Source: Pseudomonas putida
GTDB lineage: Bacteria > Pseudomonadota > Gammaproteobacteria > Pseudomonadales > Pseudomonadaceae
Assembly: GCF_003228315.1 (NCBI RefSeq)
Contig: NZ_CP029693.1
Span: 6,358,501 to 6,422,500 of the forward strand
Direction: 5' to 3'
Length of the DNA stretch: 64,000 bases
Shown: piece after piece, positions 16,089 through 24,823 of the stretch
Position numbering within the stretch: position 1 is the stretch's first letter
Layout of the letters: each line of letters begins with the position of its first letter
The notes under the pieces: model-generated
Told to the model about the DNA's origin: nothing
Databases searched by the model: none
Seen by the model: the letters and a program-made list of their open reading frames with translations, nothing else
Position numbers and translations under genes: made by a program

Positions 16089-16926
16089 GGAAGCCGCGCC
16101 CCGTTTTGCGTCCCAGATAACCGGCGGCGACCATTTCTTTAAGCAGCGGCGCCGGGCGGTATTTGCTGTCGTTGAAGCCGTCGTAGAAGGCTTCCATGAT
16201 CGCCAGCAAGGTATCCAGGCCGATCAGATCCGCCAGGGCCAGCGGGCCGATAGGCTGGTTGCAGCCCAGGCGCATGCCGGCGTCGATGTCTTCGGCACTG
16301 GCCAGACCTTCCTGAAACACCAGGATCGCTTCGTTGATCATCGGTACCAGGATCCGGTTGACCACGAATCCCGGACGGTTGCCGGCAGTGATGGCGGTCT
16401 TGCCCAGTGCCGTCGCCATGTCCAGTGCCATGGCGTGGGTGGCGTCGCTGGTTTGCAGGCCGCGGATCACTTCGATCAGGCCCATCACCGGCACCGGGTT
16501 GAAGAAGTGCAGGCCGATGAAGCGTTCAGGCTGGCTGACGCTGGCGGCCAACTGGGTGATGGACAGCGACGACGTATTGGAGGCGATCACGCAGTCGGCG
16601 CTGACCTGCGCGGCGATCTGCTGCAGCACCCGCAGTTTCAGTTCGAGGTTTTCGGTGGCGGCCTCGATCACCATCTGCGCCCCCACCAGGTTGCTGTAGT
16701 CGGTGCTGGTGCGGATCCTGCCCAGGGCAGCGGTTTTCTGCTCCAGCGTCAGCGTTTCCTTGGCCACCTGGCGATCGAGGTTTTTGCCCACGGTCGCGAT
16801 GGCTTTTTGCAGGGCGCTCTCGGAGATGTCGAGCAGGGTCACATTGAAACCGGCCAGGGCGCAGACTTGCGCAATACCGTTGCCCATGGTGCCGGCGCCG
16901 ATCACGCCGATGTTTTGCAGATTCAT
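16075..16926 (-). CDS. 3-hydroxybutyryl/3-hydroxyacyl-CoA dehydrogenase
   Basis: A 283-residue NAD-dependent enzyme oxidising (S)-3-hydroxyacyl-CoA to 3-ketoacyl-CoA in fatty-acid or butanoate metabolism. The Rossmann glycine motif 'GVIGAGTMGNGIA' is at the N-terminus, with 'VIEAATEN', 'ASNTSSLSI', the catalytic His in 'GLHFFNPVP' and 'GNRPGFVVNRIL' all present. Length and motifs match the single-function PaaH/Hbd enzymes. It precedes the TetR gene with overlap and is divergent from an AraC regulator. Confidence 0.94.
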   Translation of the reverse strand: MNLQNIGVIGAGTMGNGIAQVCALAGFNVTLLDISESALQKAIATVGKNLDRQVAKETLTLEQKTAALGRIRTSTDYSNLVGAQMVIEAATENLELKLRVLQQIAAQVSADCVIASNTSSLSITQLAASVSQPERFIGLHFFNPVPVMGLIEVIRGLQTSDATHAMALDMATALGKTAITAGNRPGFVVNRILVPMINEAILVFQEGLASAEDIDAGMRLGCNQPIGPLALADLIGLDTLLAIMEAFYDGFNDSKYRPAPLLKEMVAAGYLGRKTGRGFHAYA

Positions 16927-17092
16927 GTTGCCGTCCTTCGTCCAAACCTCTGCGATACCTTCGCCGTGGTGGCGGGCGAAAGCGTACTATTGCCGCGAGT
17001 CTAGAGCTGGCAGGTCGGTTGTCCTATGCCGAAACTGTTCAACGGCGCTGGCGTTTTTTGCCATTTCCAAAGTTGGGGAGAGTTGCGTTCAC

Positions 17093-18103
17093 ATGCGGGA
17101 AAAGGACTCGGTGGCCGCCTATTTCGTGCAGGCAATGATTCAGGGGCTGGGGGATCAGCCGCAGCGGGTGCGGGCCGTGCTCGAAGAGGCCGGCGTGGAT
17201 CCGGCGCTGATGCAGCAGCCCACGGCGCGGGTGCCGGCCAATGCTTTTGCGGCGTTGTGGCTGATACAGATCCGTGAGCTCAATGATGAGTTCTTCAGAC
17301 TCGACTCCCACGGCATGCCGCCGGGGGCATTTGCCCTGATTTGCCGGGCGTTGATCCAGGAGCCCGATCTGCACAAAGCCATGCGCCAGTGCCTGGCCAA
17401 TTTCGCCCTGTTCCTGCGCGACTATCGTGGCACCCTCACCGTGCGCGGCAAGCGGGCGGTGATCAGCCTGGACAGCCACGCGGCAAACGAGGATGTCGGC
17501 CGTTTCGGCGAAGAAACCTTCCTGGTGCTGATGATCAGCCTGCTGTGCTGGCTGGGCGGGCGGCGCATTCCCATTGATCGAGCGGATTTCCGTCACCAGC
17601 GCCTGCCGCTGAGCGACGACCCTTTGCTCTGGGGGCCGAACCTGACCTTTGGCGCCGAACGCACCGAAATCGAATTCGCCAGTCATTACCTGCGACTGCC
17701 GGTGGTTCAGGACCTGGCGTCGCTGAAAGTGTTCCTGCGCACGGCCCCGCAATGGCTGGTGATCCGCTTCCGTAACCAGCACGGCCTGGCGTCACAGGTG
17801 CATCAGCGTTTGCGTAAAAGCCATTACAGCGACTGGCCGACCCTGCAAGCTTTCGCCCTCGAACAGCACCTGAGCCCCAGCACCTTCCGCCGCAAGCTGG
17901 AGCGCGAAGGCTGCTCCTATCAGGAGATCAAGGACGAAGTGCGCCGCGCGGTGGCGTTCGAACAATTGCGCCAGAGCCGCGCGAGCATCAGCGACATCGC
18001 CGAACACCTGGGCTTCCAGGAGCCCAGTGCCTTTCATCGGGCGTTCAAGAAGTGGACGGGGGAAAGTCCGGGACGCTATCGGGCGCGGTTTCAGGACGAG
18101 TGA
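17093..18103 (+). CDS. AraC-family regulator with Arabinose_bd-like N-terminal domain
   Basis: A 336-residue protein. The N-terminal ligand domain is of the OruR/ArgR-like type and the C-terminal AraC HTH pair is 'WPTLQAFALEQHLSPSTFRR' and 'ISDIAEHLGFQEPSAFHRAF', ending 'KKWTGESPGRYR'. The ATG at 17093 is chosen because GGGGAGAG lies upstream; an open frame extends 390 bp further left but antisense to the dehydrogenase. It is divergent from the hydroxyacyl-CoA dehydrogenase gene and may control it. Confidence 0.88.
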   Translation: MREKDSVAAYFVQAMIQGLGDQPQRVRAVLEEAGVDPALMQQPTARVPANAFAALWLIQIRELNDEFFRLDSHGMPPGAFALICRALIQEPDLHKAMRQCLANFALFLRDYRGTLTVRGKRAVISLDSHAANEDVGRFGEETFLVLMISLLCWLGGRRIPIDRADFRHQRLPLSDDPLLWGPNLTFGAERTEIEFASHYLRLPVVQDLASLKVFLRTAPQWLVIRFRNQHGLASQVHQRLRKSHYSDWPTLQAFALEQHLSPSTFRRKLEREGCSYQEIKDEVRRAVAFEQLRQSRASISDIAEHLGFQEPSAFHRAFKKWTGESPGRYRARFQDE

Positions 18104-18109
18104 TAAACC

Positions 18110-19066
18110 TCAGGAGTCTTGTGCGGGCCGTGCAATGTTCGGCCCGGCGATCTGTGGCGACCGGTTTTTCAGCAAACCCTCCAGCGCCTGGCGATACTCG
18201 CTACCGCCCAGGCTCATGCTGTTGTTATGCGTCCCGCCGGGGATCAGCAGCAGGCGCTTGGGTTCGTGGGCGGCATTGAACAACTGCTGGCTGAAGCGCG
18301 ATGGCATAAACGGATCGGCCAGGCCGTGGACCACCAGCAGCGGCATGTCGATGTCGACGATTTTGTCGATGGAATCGAATTTCTGCGAGAGCAGCCAACG
18401 CACCGGCAACCAGTTGACGGGCAGGTTGTTGCCGGCCACTTCGGCGACGGCATCGCCCAGCGAAGTGAAGGACGATTCGATCACCAGGCCGCGCACCGGC
18501 ACCGCAGTCTTTTGCTTTTTCGCTTGTGCGGCCAGGTCCGCCGCGAGATTGATGGCCACCGCGCCACCCAGGGAATGACCGTAGATCAGGCGTTTGCCGG
18601 CGTCCGGTTGCATCACTGTGAAGCGCTCCCAGGCCGCCCGGGCGTCTTCGTAAACACTGGCTTCCGACGGCAAGTCACCTTGGCTCTGTCCAAATCCGCG
18701 GTAGTCGATCGCCAGCACCGAATAACCCATGGCGCGCAACTGCTCGATGCGGAACGCCTGGCCGGTGAGGTTCCAGCGCACACCGTGCAGGTAGAGGATC
18801 GAAGGCGCGTCGCGACGGGCGGCCGGCCACCACCAGGCATGCAGGTTTTGTCCGGCCTTGAAGCTGGCAGGCTTGATGTCGAACTCCTGAACATCCTGTG
18901 GCAAGCCGCGATACCAGCTCGCCGTGCCCGGCTCGATGCGAAACAGCAGTTCGCGCTCCTTGTACTTGAGCGCACCGCAACTCACCGGCAGGCCGACCAC
19001 CAGAGCCGCCATGCACAGCAGCGGCAGCCAGCGTCGGCGCAGACGAGTGAAAAGGGCAGTGGGCAT
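18110..19066 (-). CDS. Alpha/beta hydrolase, membrane-anchored
   Basis: A 318-residue alpha/beta-hydrolase with an N-terminal hydrophobic anchor or signal ('WLPLLCMAALVVGLPVSCG'). The nucleophile elbow is 'YGHSLGGAVA' (Ser), an Asp candidate is in 'GLADPFMPS' and the His is in 'PGGTHNNS'; 'YLHGVRWNLTG' forms the oxyanion region. It resembles BEM46/YfhR-type serine hydrolases. The substrate is unknown. It is convergent with the AraC gene (6-bp gap). Confidence 0.88.
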   Translation of the reverse strand: MPTALFTRLRRRWLPLLCMAALVVGLPVSCGALKYKERELLFRIEPGTASWYRGLPQDVQEFDIKPASFKAGQNLHAWWWPAARRDAPSILYLHGVRWNLTGQAFRIEQLRAMGYSVLAIDYRGFGQSQGDLPSEASVYEDARAAWERFTVMQPDAGKRLIYGHSLGGAVAINLAADLAAQAKKQKTAVPVRGLVIESSFTSLGDAVAEVAGNNLPVNWLPVRWLLSQKFDSIDKIVDIDMPLLVVHGLADPFMPSRFSQQLFNAAHEPKRLLLIPGGTHNNSMSLGGSEYRQALEGLLKNRSPQIAGPNIARPAQDS

Positions 19067-19166
19067 GGACAGGGCACCGGCACACGGAGGAAGCCCGCGT
19101 TTTAACAGATGTATGCCGGGGACGGGGAAAATTTAGACAATCCGCACGGCGGATCGACACCGCCCC

Positions 19167-19258
19167 CTGTAGGAGCGAACCTGCTCGCGATGGCGGCCGC
19201 CCAGTCAATATCAATGGTGACTGAAAGTCCGCAATCGCGAGCAGGGTCGCTCCTACAG
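19167..19258. repeat. Paired REP palindromes (BIME)
   Basis: CTGTAGGAGCGAACCTGCTC and GCGAGCAGGGTCGCTCCTAC face each other across a ~50-bp spacer in the gap between two minus-strand genes. Confidence 0.9.
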
Positions 19259-19280
19259 TTGATGGTGGTTGGCAGTAGGA

Positions 19281-20279
19281 TCAATCCACACTCAACACAA
19301 TCTTGCCCACATGCTCCCCAGCCTCCATCCGCGCATGGGCCAGCGCTGCATCGGCCAACGGATAAACCTTATCGATCATCGGCAAACACCGACCCGCCGC
19401 CAGCACTGGCCAAACGTGTTCGCGCAACTGCCGTGCAATTTCGGCTTTCTCTTCCTTCGTCCGTGAACGCAGCAGCGATCCTGTGACCGAGGCACGCTTG
19501 GCCATGATCGCCAGCAGATCGATCTCCTTGGCCACCGCACCACCGAGGAACCCCAGCATCACCAGCCGACCTTCCATGGCCAGGGCCACGACGTTGTTGT
19601 TCAGGTACGAGCCACCCATGATGTCGAGCACCACATCCACACCCTGTCCCGAGGTCTTTTCAGCGATGACCCGGGCAAAATCCTGTTCGCGATAGTTGAT
19701 CGCTTCGGCGCCCAGTTCGCGCACCACCACGCATTTCTCTTCACTGCCCGCCGTGGCGAAGGCCTCGATGCCGAACTCGCGGCAGAGCATCAGCGCGGTA
19801 GTACCAATCCCGCTGGTCCCGCCATGAATCAAGGCGCGCTTGCCCTTGCGTGCGCCGCCCATCTCGAACAGGTTGGCCCAGACGGTGAAGTAGGTTTCCG
19901 GAATCGCCGCGGCGTGCAGCCAGTCCATGCCCTCGGGAATCGGCAAGGCCTGGCTGGCCGGCACCACGCTGTACTGCGCATACCCGCCGCCATTGGTCAG
20001 CGCACAGACCCTGTCGCCGATCGCAAAGTCGCTGACACCGGCGCCGACGGCCACCACTTCTCCGGCCACTTCCAGCCCCGGAATCGGATTCATCCCGGGT
20101 TTCATCGGGTACTGGCCAGCGCGCTGCAGCACATCGGGACGATTGACCCCGGCAGCGTGCACGCGGATCAGCACCTCACCGGCAGCCGGTGTGGGAACCG
20201 GTACCTGGCGCGGTTGCAGCACTTGCGGGCCGCCGGGTTGGGTGATTTCGATGTGGGTCATGGTTTGGGGCAGTGTCAT
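19281..20279 (-). CDS. NAD(P)H quinone oxidoreductase (zinc-free MDR family)
   Basis: A 332-residue medium-chain dehydrogenase/reductase of the QOR/PIG3 type. It has the GroES-like N-terminal domain ('VLIRVHAAGVNRPDVLQRAG', 'PGLEVAGEVVAVG') and the nucleotide-binding 'IHGGTSGIGTTA' Rossmann loop. The zinc-ligand cysteines of alcohol dehydrogenases are absent, as expected for quinone reductases. An internal Met seven codons in is an equally good start. It is followed upstream by the MFS gene in the same direction (49-bp gap), so co-transcription is possible. Confidence 0.92.
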   Translation of the reverse strand: MTLPQTMTHIEITQPGGPQVLQPRQVPVPTPAAGEVLIRVHAAGVNRPDVLQRAGQYPMKPGMNPIPGLEVAGEVVAVGAGVSDFAIGDRVCALTNGGGYAQYSVVPASQALPIPEGMDWLHAAAIPETYFTVWANLFEMGGARKGKRALIHGGTSGIGTTALMLCREFGIEAFATAGSEEKCVVVRELGAEAINYREQDFARVIAEKTSGQGVDVVLDIMGGSYLNNNVVALAMEGRLVMLGFLGGAVAKEIDLLAIMAKRASVTGSLLRSRTKEEKAEIARQLREHVWPVLAAGRCLPMIDKVYPLADAALAHARMEAGEHVGKIVLSVD

Positions 20280-20327
20280 GTTGGATACCTGTAGTGAAAA
20301 ACTCGATTGAGTGTGGAGGTGATTTGT

Positions 20328-21557
20328 TCAAGCAATCGTGGGGCGAACACAGGAGTGTTTGTCCGGGTGGCGCAGCAGACGCGCTGCCAACTCCAGAAGC
20401 AACGCCACGACAATTAGCCCCGCCGCGATCACGAACATCAACGCATGTTGCCCGCCACTGGCATTGAACAGCGCCGAATAGGCGAACCCCGCGAGCGCCT
20501 GAAAGGTGGCGAACGACACCGTGGCGCGGCTCCAGGCGATCTGTTGTTGATGAGGGTCGGGGATCAGTTCGTGAACCCGGGCCAACGCCAGTGGCACGAT
20601 GCCCGGCGGAAACGAGCCGATGATCACCGCCAACAAAGCCAGTGCTGCGAGGGTGTTGGAAACCGACAGCAGGCCCACGGCCATCGCCTGTACCACCAGC
20701 ACCATTCGAATACTCAGCCTGCCGCCCAGCCGATCGGCCAGAAAGCCATAGCTCACAGGTCCCGCAATCGCGCCAAGGCCATACATCACCCAGACCATCG
20801 CTCCGACCTGCTGCCCGGCACCGAGCCCACGGGCCACGTAATCCACCAGGAATACCATGGCGGGCACCAGTCCGGCCGCCATCAGCGCATATTGGGCAAA
20901 CAGCAGGTAGATGCCTGGCTTCATCGGCGGCGCGGGGACCGTGGCTGGCGTCGTGGCTGTTGCAGGGTGTGCGGCGGAAGGCCAGCCAAACCAGCTGATC
21001 GCCGTCAGGATCAATGCCAGTGCTCCCAGTCCCAGCCAGGTTTGCTGCAAGCCCAGGCTCAGCAGTGGCGGTACGAGGGTCCCTGAGCCGGCGATGCCCA
21101 AGCCGATGCCAAGAAAGATCGCGCCACTGGCCAGGCCTCTGCGAGTGGCCGGTACATGGGGCAGCACCGTCGCGGCCACCAGAACCATGATCGCGCCACC
21201 GGCAATCCCGGAAAGCAGGCGCCAGCCAAAGAACCAACTGACCGACAGTGGGAAGGCACAGGCAAAAAACGCCAGGGTCACCGCCAGCATCATCAGGCGC
21301 AGTGTTGTTTTATTGGAGGTCCGGCGAGCCAGCGGATGGCCGATCAGTGCACCGATGAGGTAGCCCACCAGGTTGGCGGCGCCGAGAGTCACCACGTCGC
21401 TGGCGGAAAACCAGTGGGCCTGGATCAGCGAGGGAATGAGCGGCGTGTAGGCAAAGCGCGCCAGGCCGATGCTGACCAGACTGGCGCAGAGGCCGGCGAA
21501 AGTCGGCAACCAGATTCTGCTGCGGGGGAGTTCGGGAGGACGTGAGAGGCTGGCCAT
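20328..21557 (-). CDS. YbfB/YjiJ-family MFS transporter
   Basis: A 409-residue inner-membrane carrier with twelve hydrophobic segments, of the YbfB/YjiJ subgroup of the major facilitator superfamily ('LVSIGLARFAYTPLIPSLI', 'GYLIGALIGHPLARR'). The substrate is unknown. The ATG at 21557 has AGGACA upstream and is better than an upstream TTG. It is divergent from the LysR gene at 21669, a classical regulator-target arrangement. Confidence 0.9.
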   Translation of the reverse strand: MASLSRPPELPRSRIWLPTFAGLCASLVSIGLARFAYTPLIPSLIQAHWFSASDVVTLGAANLVGYLIGALIGHPLARRTSNKTTLRLMMLAVTLAFFACAFPLSVSWFFGWRLLSGIAGGAIMVLVAATVLPHVPATRRGLASGAIFLGIGLGIAGSGTLVPPLLSLGLQQTWLGLGALALILTAISWFGWPSAAHPATATTPATVPAPPMKPGIYLLFAQYALMAAGLVPAMVFLVDYVARGLGAGQQVGAMVWVMYGLGAIAGPVSYGFLADRLGGRLSIRMVLVVQAMAVGLLSVSNTLAALALLAVIIGSFPPGIVPLALARVHELIPDPHQQQIAWSRATVSFATFQALAGFAYSALFNASGGQHALMFVIAAGLIVVALLLELAARLLRHPDKHSCVRPTIA

Positions 21558-21668
21558 GGACGTTGTCCTGTCAAGTTTCAATGGCGCTCAGCATATCCGC
21601 GTTCTACGATGCAATAATGCTGCGATTACTCTTGGTAAAGATGCATAAATGCAGCATGGGGAGAAGCC

Positions 21669-22544
21669 ATGAACTGGGATGACGCACGGGTGTTTCTCGC
21701 GGTCTGCCGCGAATCGACGTTGCGCGGTGCCGCGCGGGTGCTGGGGGTGGATCAGGCCACAGTGGGGCGGCGGATAACGGCACTGGAAAAATCGCTGAGC
21801 GCGACGCTGTTCCTGCGCACTTCCGAAGGCTATGCGCTGACGGCCGTGGGGGAGGCGGCGATGCGTGCCGTGGAGAAAATGGAGCACTCGGCGCTGGAGC
21901 TGGAGCGGCGGATCCAGGGCCTGGACGATCGACTGACGGGCACCGTGCGCGTCACCACCACCGACTCCCTGGCCATCGATTTCCTGATTCCGGCCATTGC
22001 CCGCCTGCACCAGAAACATCCCGATGTGCGAGTGCAACTGGACGCCTCGACACAGTTCCTCAGCCTGGCCAAGCGCGAGGCCGACATCGCCGTGCGCAAC
22101 ACAAGGCCGGACAATCCGGACCTGATCGCCCGGCGCATCGCCCGCTGGCCGACCGGGCTGTTCGCTTCGCAGAGTTATTTGGACATCCATGGCATCCCCG
22201 AGCCGGGAACGGCGTTCGAAGGGCATGATCTGGTGGTGTACCAGCCGTATTTGCAGAGTGGCAAGGACATGAACCTGGTCGGTGAACCCCTGGGTCGTGG
22301 ACGCATTGTCTCGAGCCTGAGTTCCAGCCTGCTGGTGCGCCGCGCCATTGCGGCCGGGATCGGGATTGGCGAAATCCCGGTGCATTTGGGGCAGAGGGAC
22401 GGCTTGATCAGACTGTGGCCGGAACGTACCCGACCGTCGCCCTATGACGTATGGCTGGTAACCCACGGCGACCTGCGGCACACCGCGAAGGTGAGGGCGG
22501 TGATCGAGGAAATTGTCGAAGGTTTTTCCGGTACCGGCGAATAA
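21669..22544 (+). CDS. LysR-family transcriptional regulator
   Basis: A 291-residue LysR regulator: N-terminal winged HTH ('VFLAVCRESTLRGAARVLGV', 'DQATVGRRITALEKSL') and a periplasmic-binding-like effector domain. It lies 111 bp from, and divergent to, the YbfB-type transporter, its likely target. A REP begins directly after its stop. Confidence 0.92.
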   Translation: MNWDDARVFLAVCRESTLRGAARVLGVDQATVGRRITALEKSLSATLFLRTSEGYALTAVGEAAMRAVEKMEHSALELERRIQGLDDRLTGTVRVTTTDSLAIDFLIPAIARLHQKHPDVRVQLDASTQFLSLAKREADIAVRNTRPDNPDLIARRIARWPTGLFASQSYLDIHGIPEPGTAFEGHDLVVYQPYLQSGKDMNLVGEPLGRGRIVSSLSSSLLVRRAIAAGIGIGEIPVHLGQRDGLIRLWPERTRPSPYDVWLVTHGDLRHTAKVRAVIEEIVEGFSGTGE

Positions 22545-22545
22545 C

Positions 22546-22637
22546 CTGTAGGAGCGAGCCTGCTCGCGATGGCGGTGTACCAGTCACCAACAATGTTGAA
22601 GGTGATACCGCCATCGCGAGCAGGCTCGCTCCTACAG
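22546..22637. repeat. Paired REP palindromes (BIME)
   Basis: Two inverted REP units lie 1 bp after the LysR stop and 4 bp before the pirin stop, filling the convergent gap completely. It may act as a hairpin barrier for both transcripts. Confidence 0.9.
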
Positions 22638-22641
22638 AGGT

Positions 22642-23364
22642 TTATGGCATCTCAGGCAATTCCTGCGGCCGCAGGTCAAACACCAGCACCTCGGCATCCA
22701 CACCATTGCTCAAGGTCAGCACCTGCTCTTCACGAACCCGCACGCCATCACCTTCCTGCAACTGCATGCCGTTAAGTTCAACGCTGCCCCGCGCCACATG
22801 CACATAGGCGTAACGATTGGCCGCCAGTTCCAGGGTGGCGCTTTCCTGGCCATCGATCAGACCGGCATACACCCGCGCATCCTGGCGTACCTTGAGCGAA
22901 CCCTTGGCGCCATCGGGGGAGATGATCAATTGCAGGCGGCCGCGTTTCTTCTGCGGGCTGAAGTGCTCCTGCTGGTAGCGCGGTTTGGCGCCGCTGACCT
23001 CAGGCACGATCCAGATTTGCAGGAAGTGCACCGGGCGTTTGTCCGAGTGATTGAACTCACTGTGAGCCACGCCGCTGCCGGCACTCATCAACTGCACATC
23101 GCCGGGGCGAATCACCGAACCTGTGCCCAGGGTGTCCTTGTGCTCCAGCGCACCGTCGAGCACGTAGGAAAAAATCTCCATGTCGCGGTGCGGGTGCTGG
23201 CCAAAGCCTTTACCGGCCGCCACGCGGTCATCGTTGATCACCAGCAGGTCGGAAAAACCCTGTTCTTTCGGGTTGCGGTAATTGGCGAAGGAGAAGGTGT
23301 GGAACGACTTCAACCAGCCATGATTGGCCATGCCGCGATCAGAAGCCTTGCGAAGCGTCAGCAT
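22642..23364 (-). CDS. Pirin family protein (YhhW-like, quercetin-2,3-dioxygenase-type cupin)
   Basis: A 240-residue two-domain cupin. It begins MLTLRKASDRGMANHGWLKS and has the metal-binding His/Glu set in 'GFGQHPHRDMEIFSYVLDG' and 'HKDTLG', then 'SAGSGVAHSEFN' and 'LQIWIVPE'. Pirins of this size can oxidise flavonols in vitro; the natural role is uncertain. The ATG at 23364 has AGGAG upstream, so the 81-bp longer frame is not used. Confidence 0.93.
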   Translation of the reverse strand: MLTLRKASDRGMANHGWLKSFHTFSFANYRNPKEQGFSDLLVINDDRVAAGKGFGQHPHRDMEIFSYVLDGALEHKDTLGTGSVIRPGDVQLMSAGSGVAHSEFNHSDKRPVHFLQIWIVPEVSGAKPRYQQEHFSPQKKRGRLQLIISPDGAKGSLKVRQDARVYAGLIDGQESATLELAANRYAYVHVARGSVELNGMQLQEGDGVRVREEQVLTLSNGVDAEVLVFDLRPQELPEMP

Positions 23365-23578
23365 GATGAAATCTCCTGTTTTTTGGGACGGGCGACGTGA
23401 ATTCGTCCGAGTGAGGAGAAGGTTAATGGTTACTGGTGGGTGCAATAAGTAGATGAAAATTGAAATACTGTCTTGTTCAGGTTGACAGTTGTGTGAAATG
23501 AATCACCGACGCTCGAGTCATACTTGGTCATAATGCGCAGCGATGTCGATTCCGCACCCTGAATACCGAATGCATAAC

Positions 23579-23672
23579 CTGTAGGAGCAAAGCTTGCTCG
23601 CGATAGCGGTTAGACATTCACAGGTGGTGGTGAAAGCAAGTCCGCTATCGCGAGCAAGCTTTGCTCCTACAG
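23579..23672. repeat. Paired REP palindromes (BIME)
   Basis: CTGTAGGAGCAAAGCTTGCT and its inverted partner lie 41 bp before the next gene. Together with about 210 bp of unremarkable sequence, this fills the 349-bp gap between the divergent pirin and GlxA-type genes. Confidence 0.9.
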
Positions 23673-23713
23673 GGATCGGTGTTTTTTCTCATTAGCTCAG
23701 TGATTTTGAACCC

Positions 23714-24664
23714 ATGAAAACCGTGGCAATGGTGCTGTTCCCCGACTTTCTCCTGCTCGACATGGCCGGGCCCATGGAGGTGTTTTCCATTGCCAACCGG
23801 TACCTCAAGCCCCAAGACCACTATGTACTGACGACCCTCGGCACCGAGCCCGGTGCGTTGCGCGCCTCCAATGGCGTCAGCGTGCAGGCCGATCTGCACA
23901 TCGATCAGGCCTGTGACGGTTTCGACCTGCTGCTGGTGCCCGGCGGGCCCGGTGCCTACAACGAAAAACATCCACCGTTGCTGGACTGGCTCAAGCACAA
24001 CGTCCATCGCTCCAAAAGCTACGGTTCGATCTGCACCGGCGCCTTTGTCCTGGGCCATGCCGGGTTGATCGACGGCTACCGCGTGACCACTCACTGGCAC
24101 TACACCGAACGCCTGATCAAGGCGTTCCCGAATACCACCGTCGAGACCGACCTGATCTACGTGCAGGATCGCAACCTGATCACCTCCGGCGGGGTGACGG
24201 CCGGTATCGACCTGGCACTCTCGGTGGTCGCCGAAGACCACGGGAAGAAGATCGCCCAGGACGTGGCCAAGGTGTTGCTGGTGGTGATGAAACGCCAGGG
24301 CGGCCAGGCGCAGTTCAGTCCGTTGATGGCGACGGTGGCGCCCCAGGAAACGGCCATCACCCGCGTGCAGAACCACGTACTGGAACACCTCGACGAAAGC
24401 TTCAGTATCGAACGCATGGCGGCACTGGCGACCATGAGCGCGCGGCATTTCGCCAGGGTGTTCGCCCGTGAAGTGGGCATGACCCCCATGGAGTTTTTGC
24501 AGAGTGCCCGCATCGATTGCGCGCGCACGCTGCTGGAAACCAGCGATTTGCCGCTCAAGACCGTGGCCTTCAAAAGCGGCTTTGGCAGTGTGCGCCACAT
24601 GCGTTTTCTGTTCGGCGAAAAACTCGGCCTGACCCCGACCCAGTACCGCGAACAATTCAGCTAG
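23714..24664 (+). CDS. GlxA-family regulator (DJ-1/PfpI domain plus AraC HTH)
   Basis: A 316-residue regulator. Residues 1-170 form a DJ-1/PfpI glutamine-amidotransferase-like domain with the cysteine elbow in 'YGSICTGAFVLGHAG'. The C-terminal 100 residues are an AraC HTH ('FSIERMAALATMSARHFARV', 'LKTVAFKSGFGSVRHMR'). Relatives control carnitine, arginine or aldehyde-linked genes. No target is evident here. Confidence 0.92.
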   Translation: MKTVAMVLFPDFLLLDMAGPMEVFSIANRYLKPQDHYVLTTLGTEPGALRASNGVSVQADLHIDQACDGFDLLLVPGGPGAYNEKHPPLLDWLKHNVHRSKSYGSICTGAFVLGHAGLIDGYRVTTHWHYTERLIKAFPNTTVETDLIYVQDRNLITSGGVTAGIDLALSVVAEDHGKKIAQDVAKVLLVVMKRQGGQAQFSPLMATVAPQETAITRVQNHVLEHLDESFSIERMAALATMSARHFARVFAREVGMTPMEFLQSARIDCARTLLETSDLPLKTVAFKSGFGSVRHMRFLFGEKLGLTPTQYREQFS

Positions 24665-24823
24665 GCTTGTGGCCGTGCCGGGCACCGTAATGGCCGTGAC
24701 GCTCCCCCTCAAGTGGTTGTACGGTCATCAGAGCCTGCCAAGATAACCTTCAGCTCATGGCAAGGAAGGTACGGAGCCTGTATGGACGCTCGTGCCAGGC
24801 AGGTTCCTGGCGGGTGACGTTAG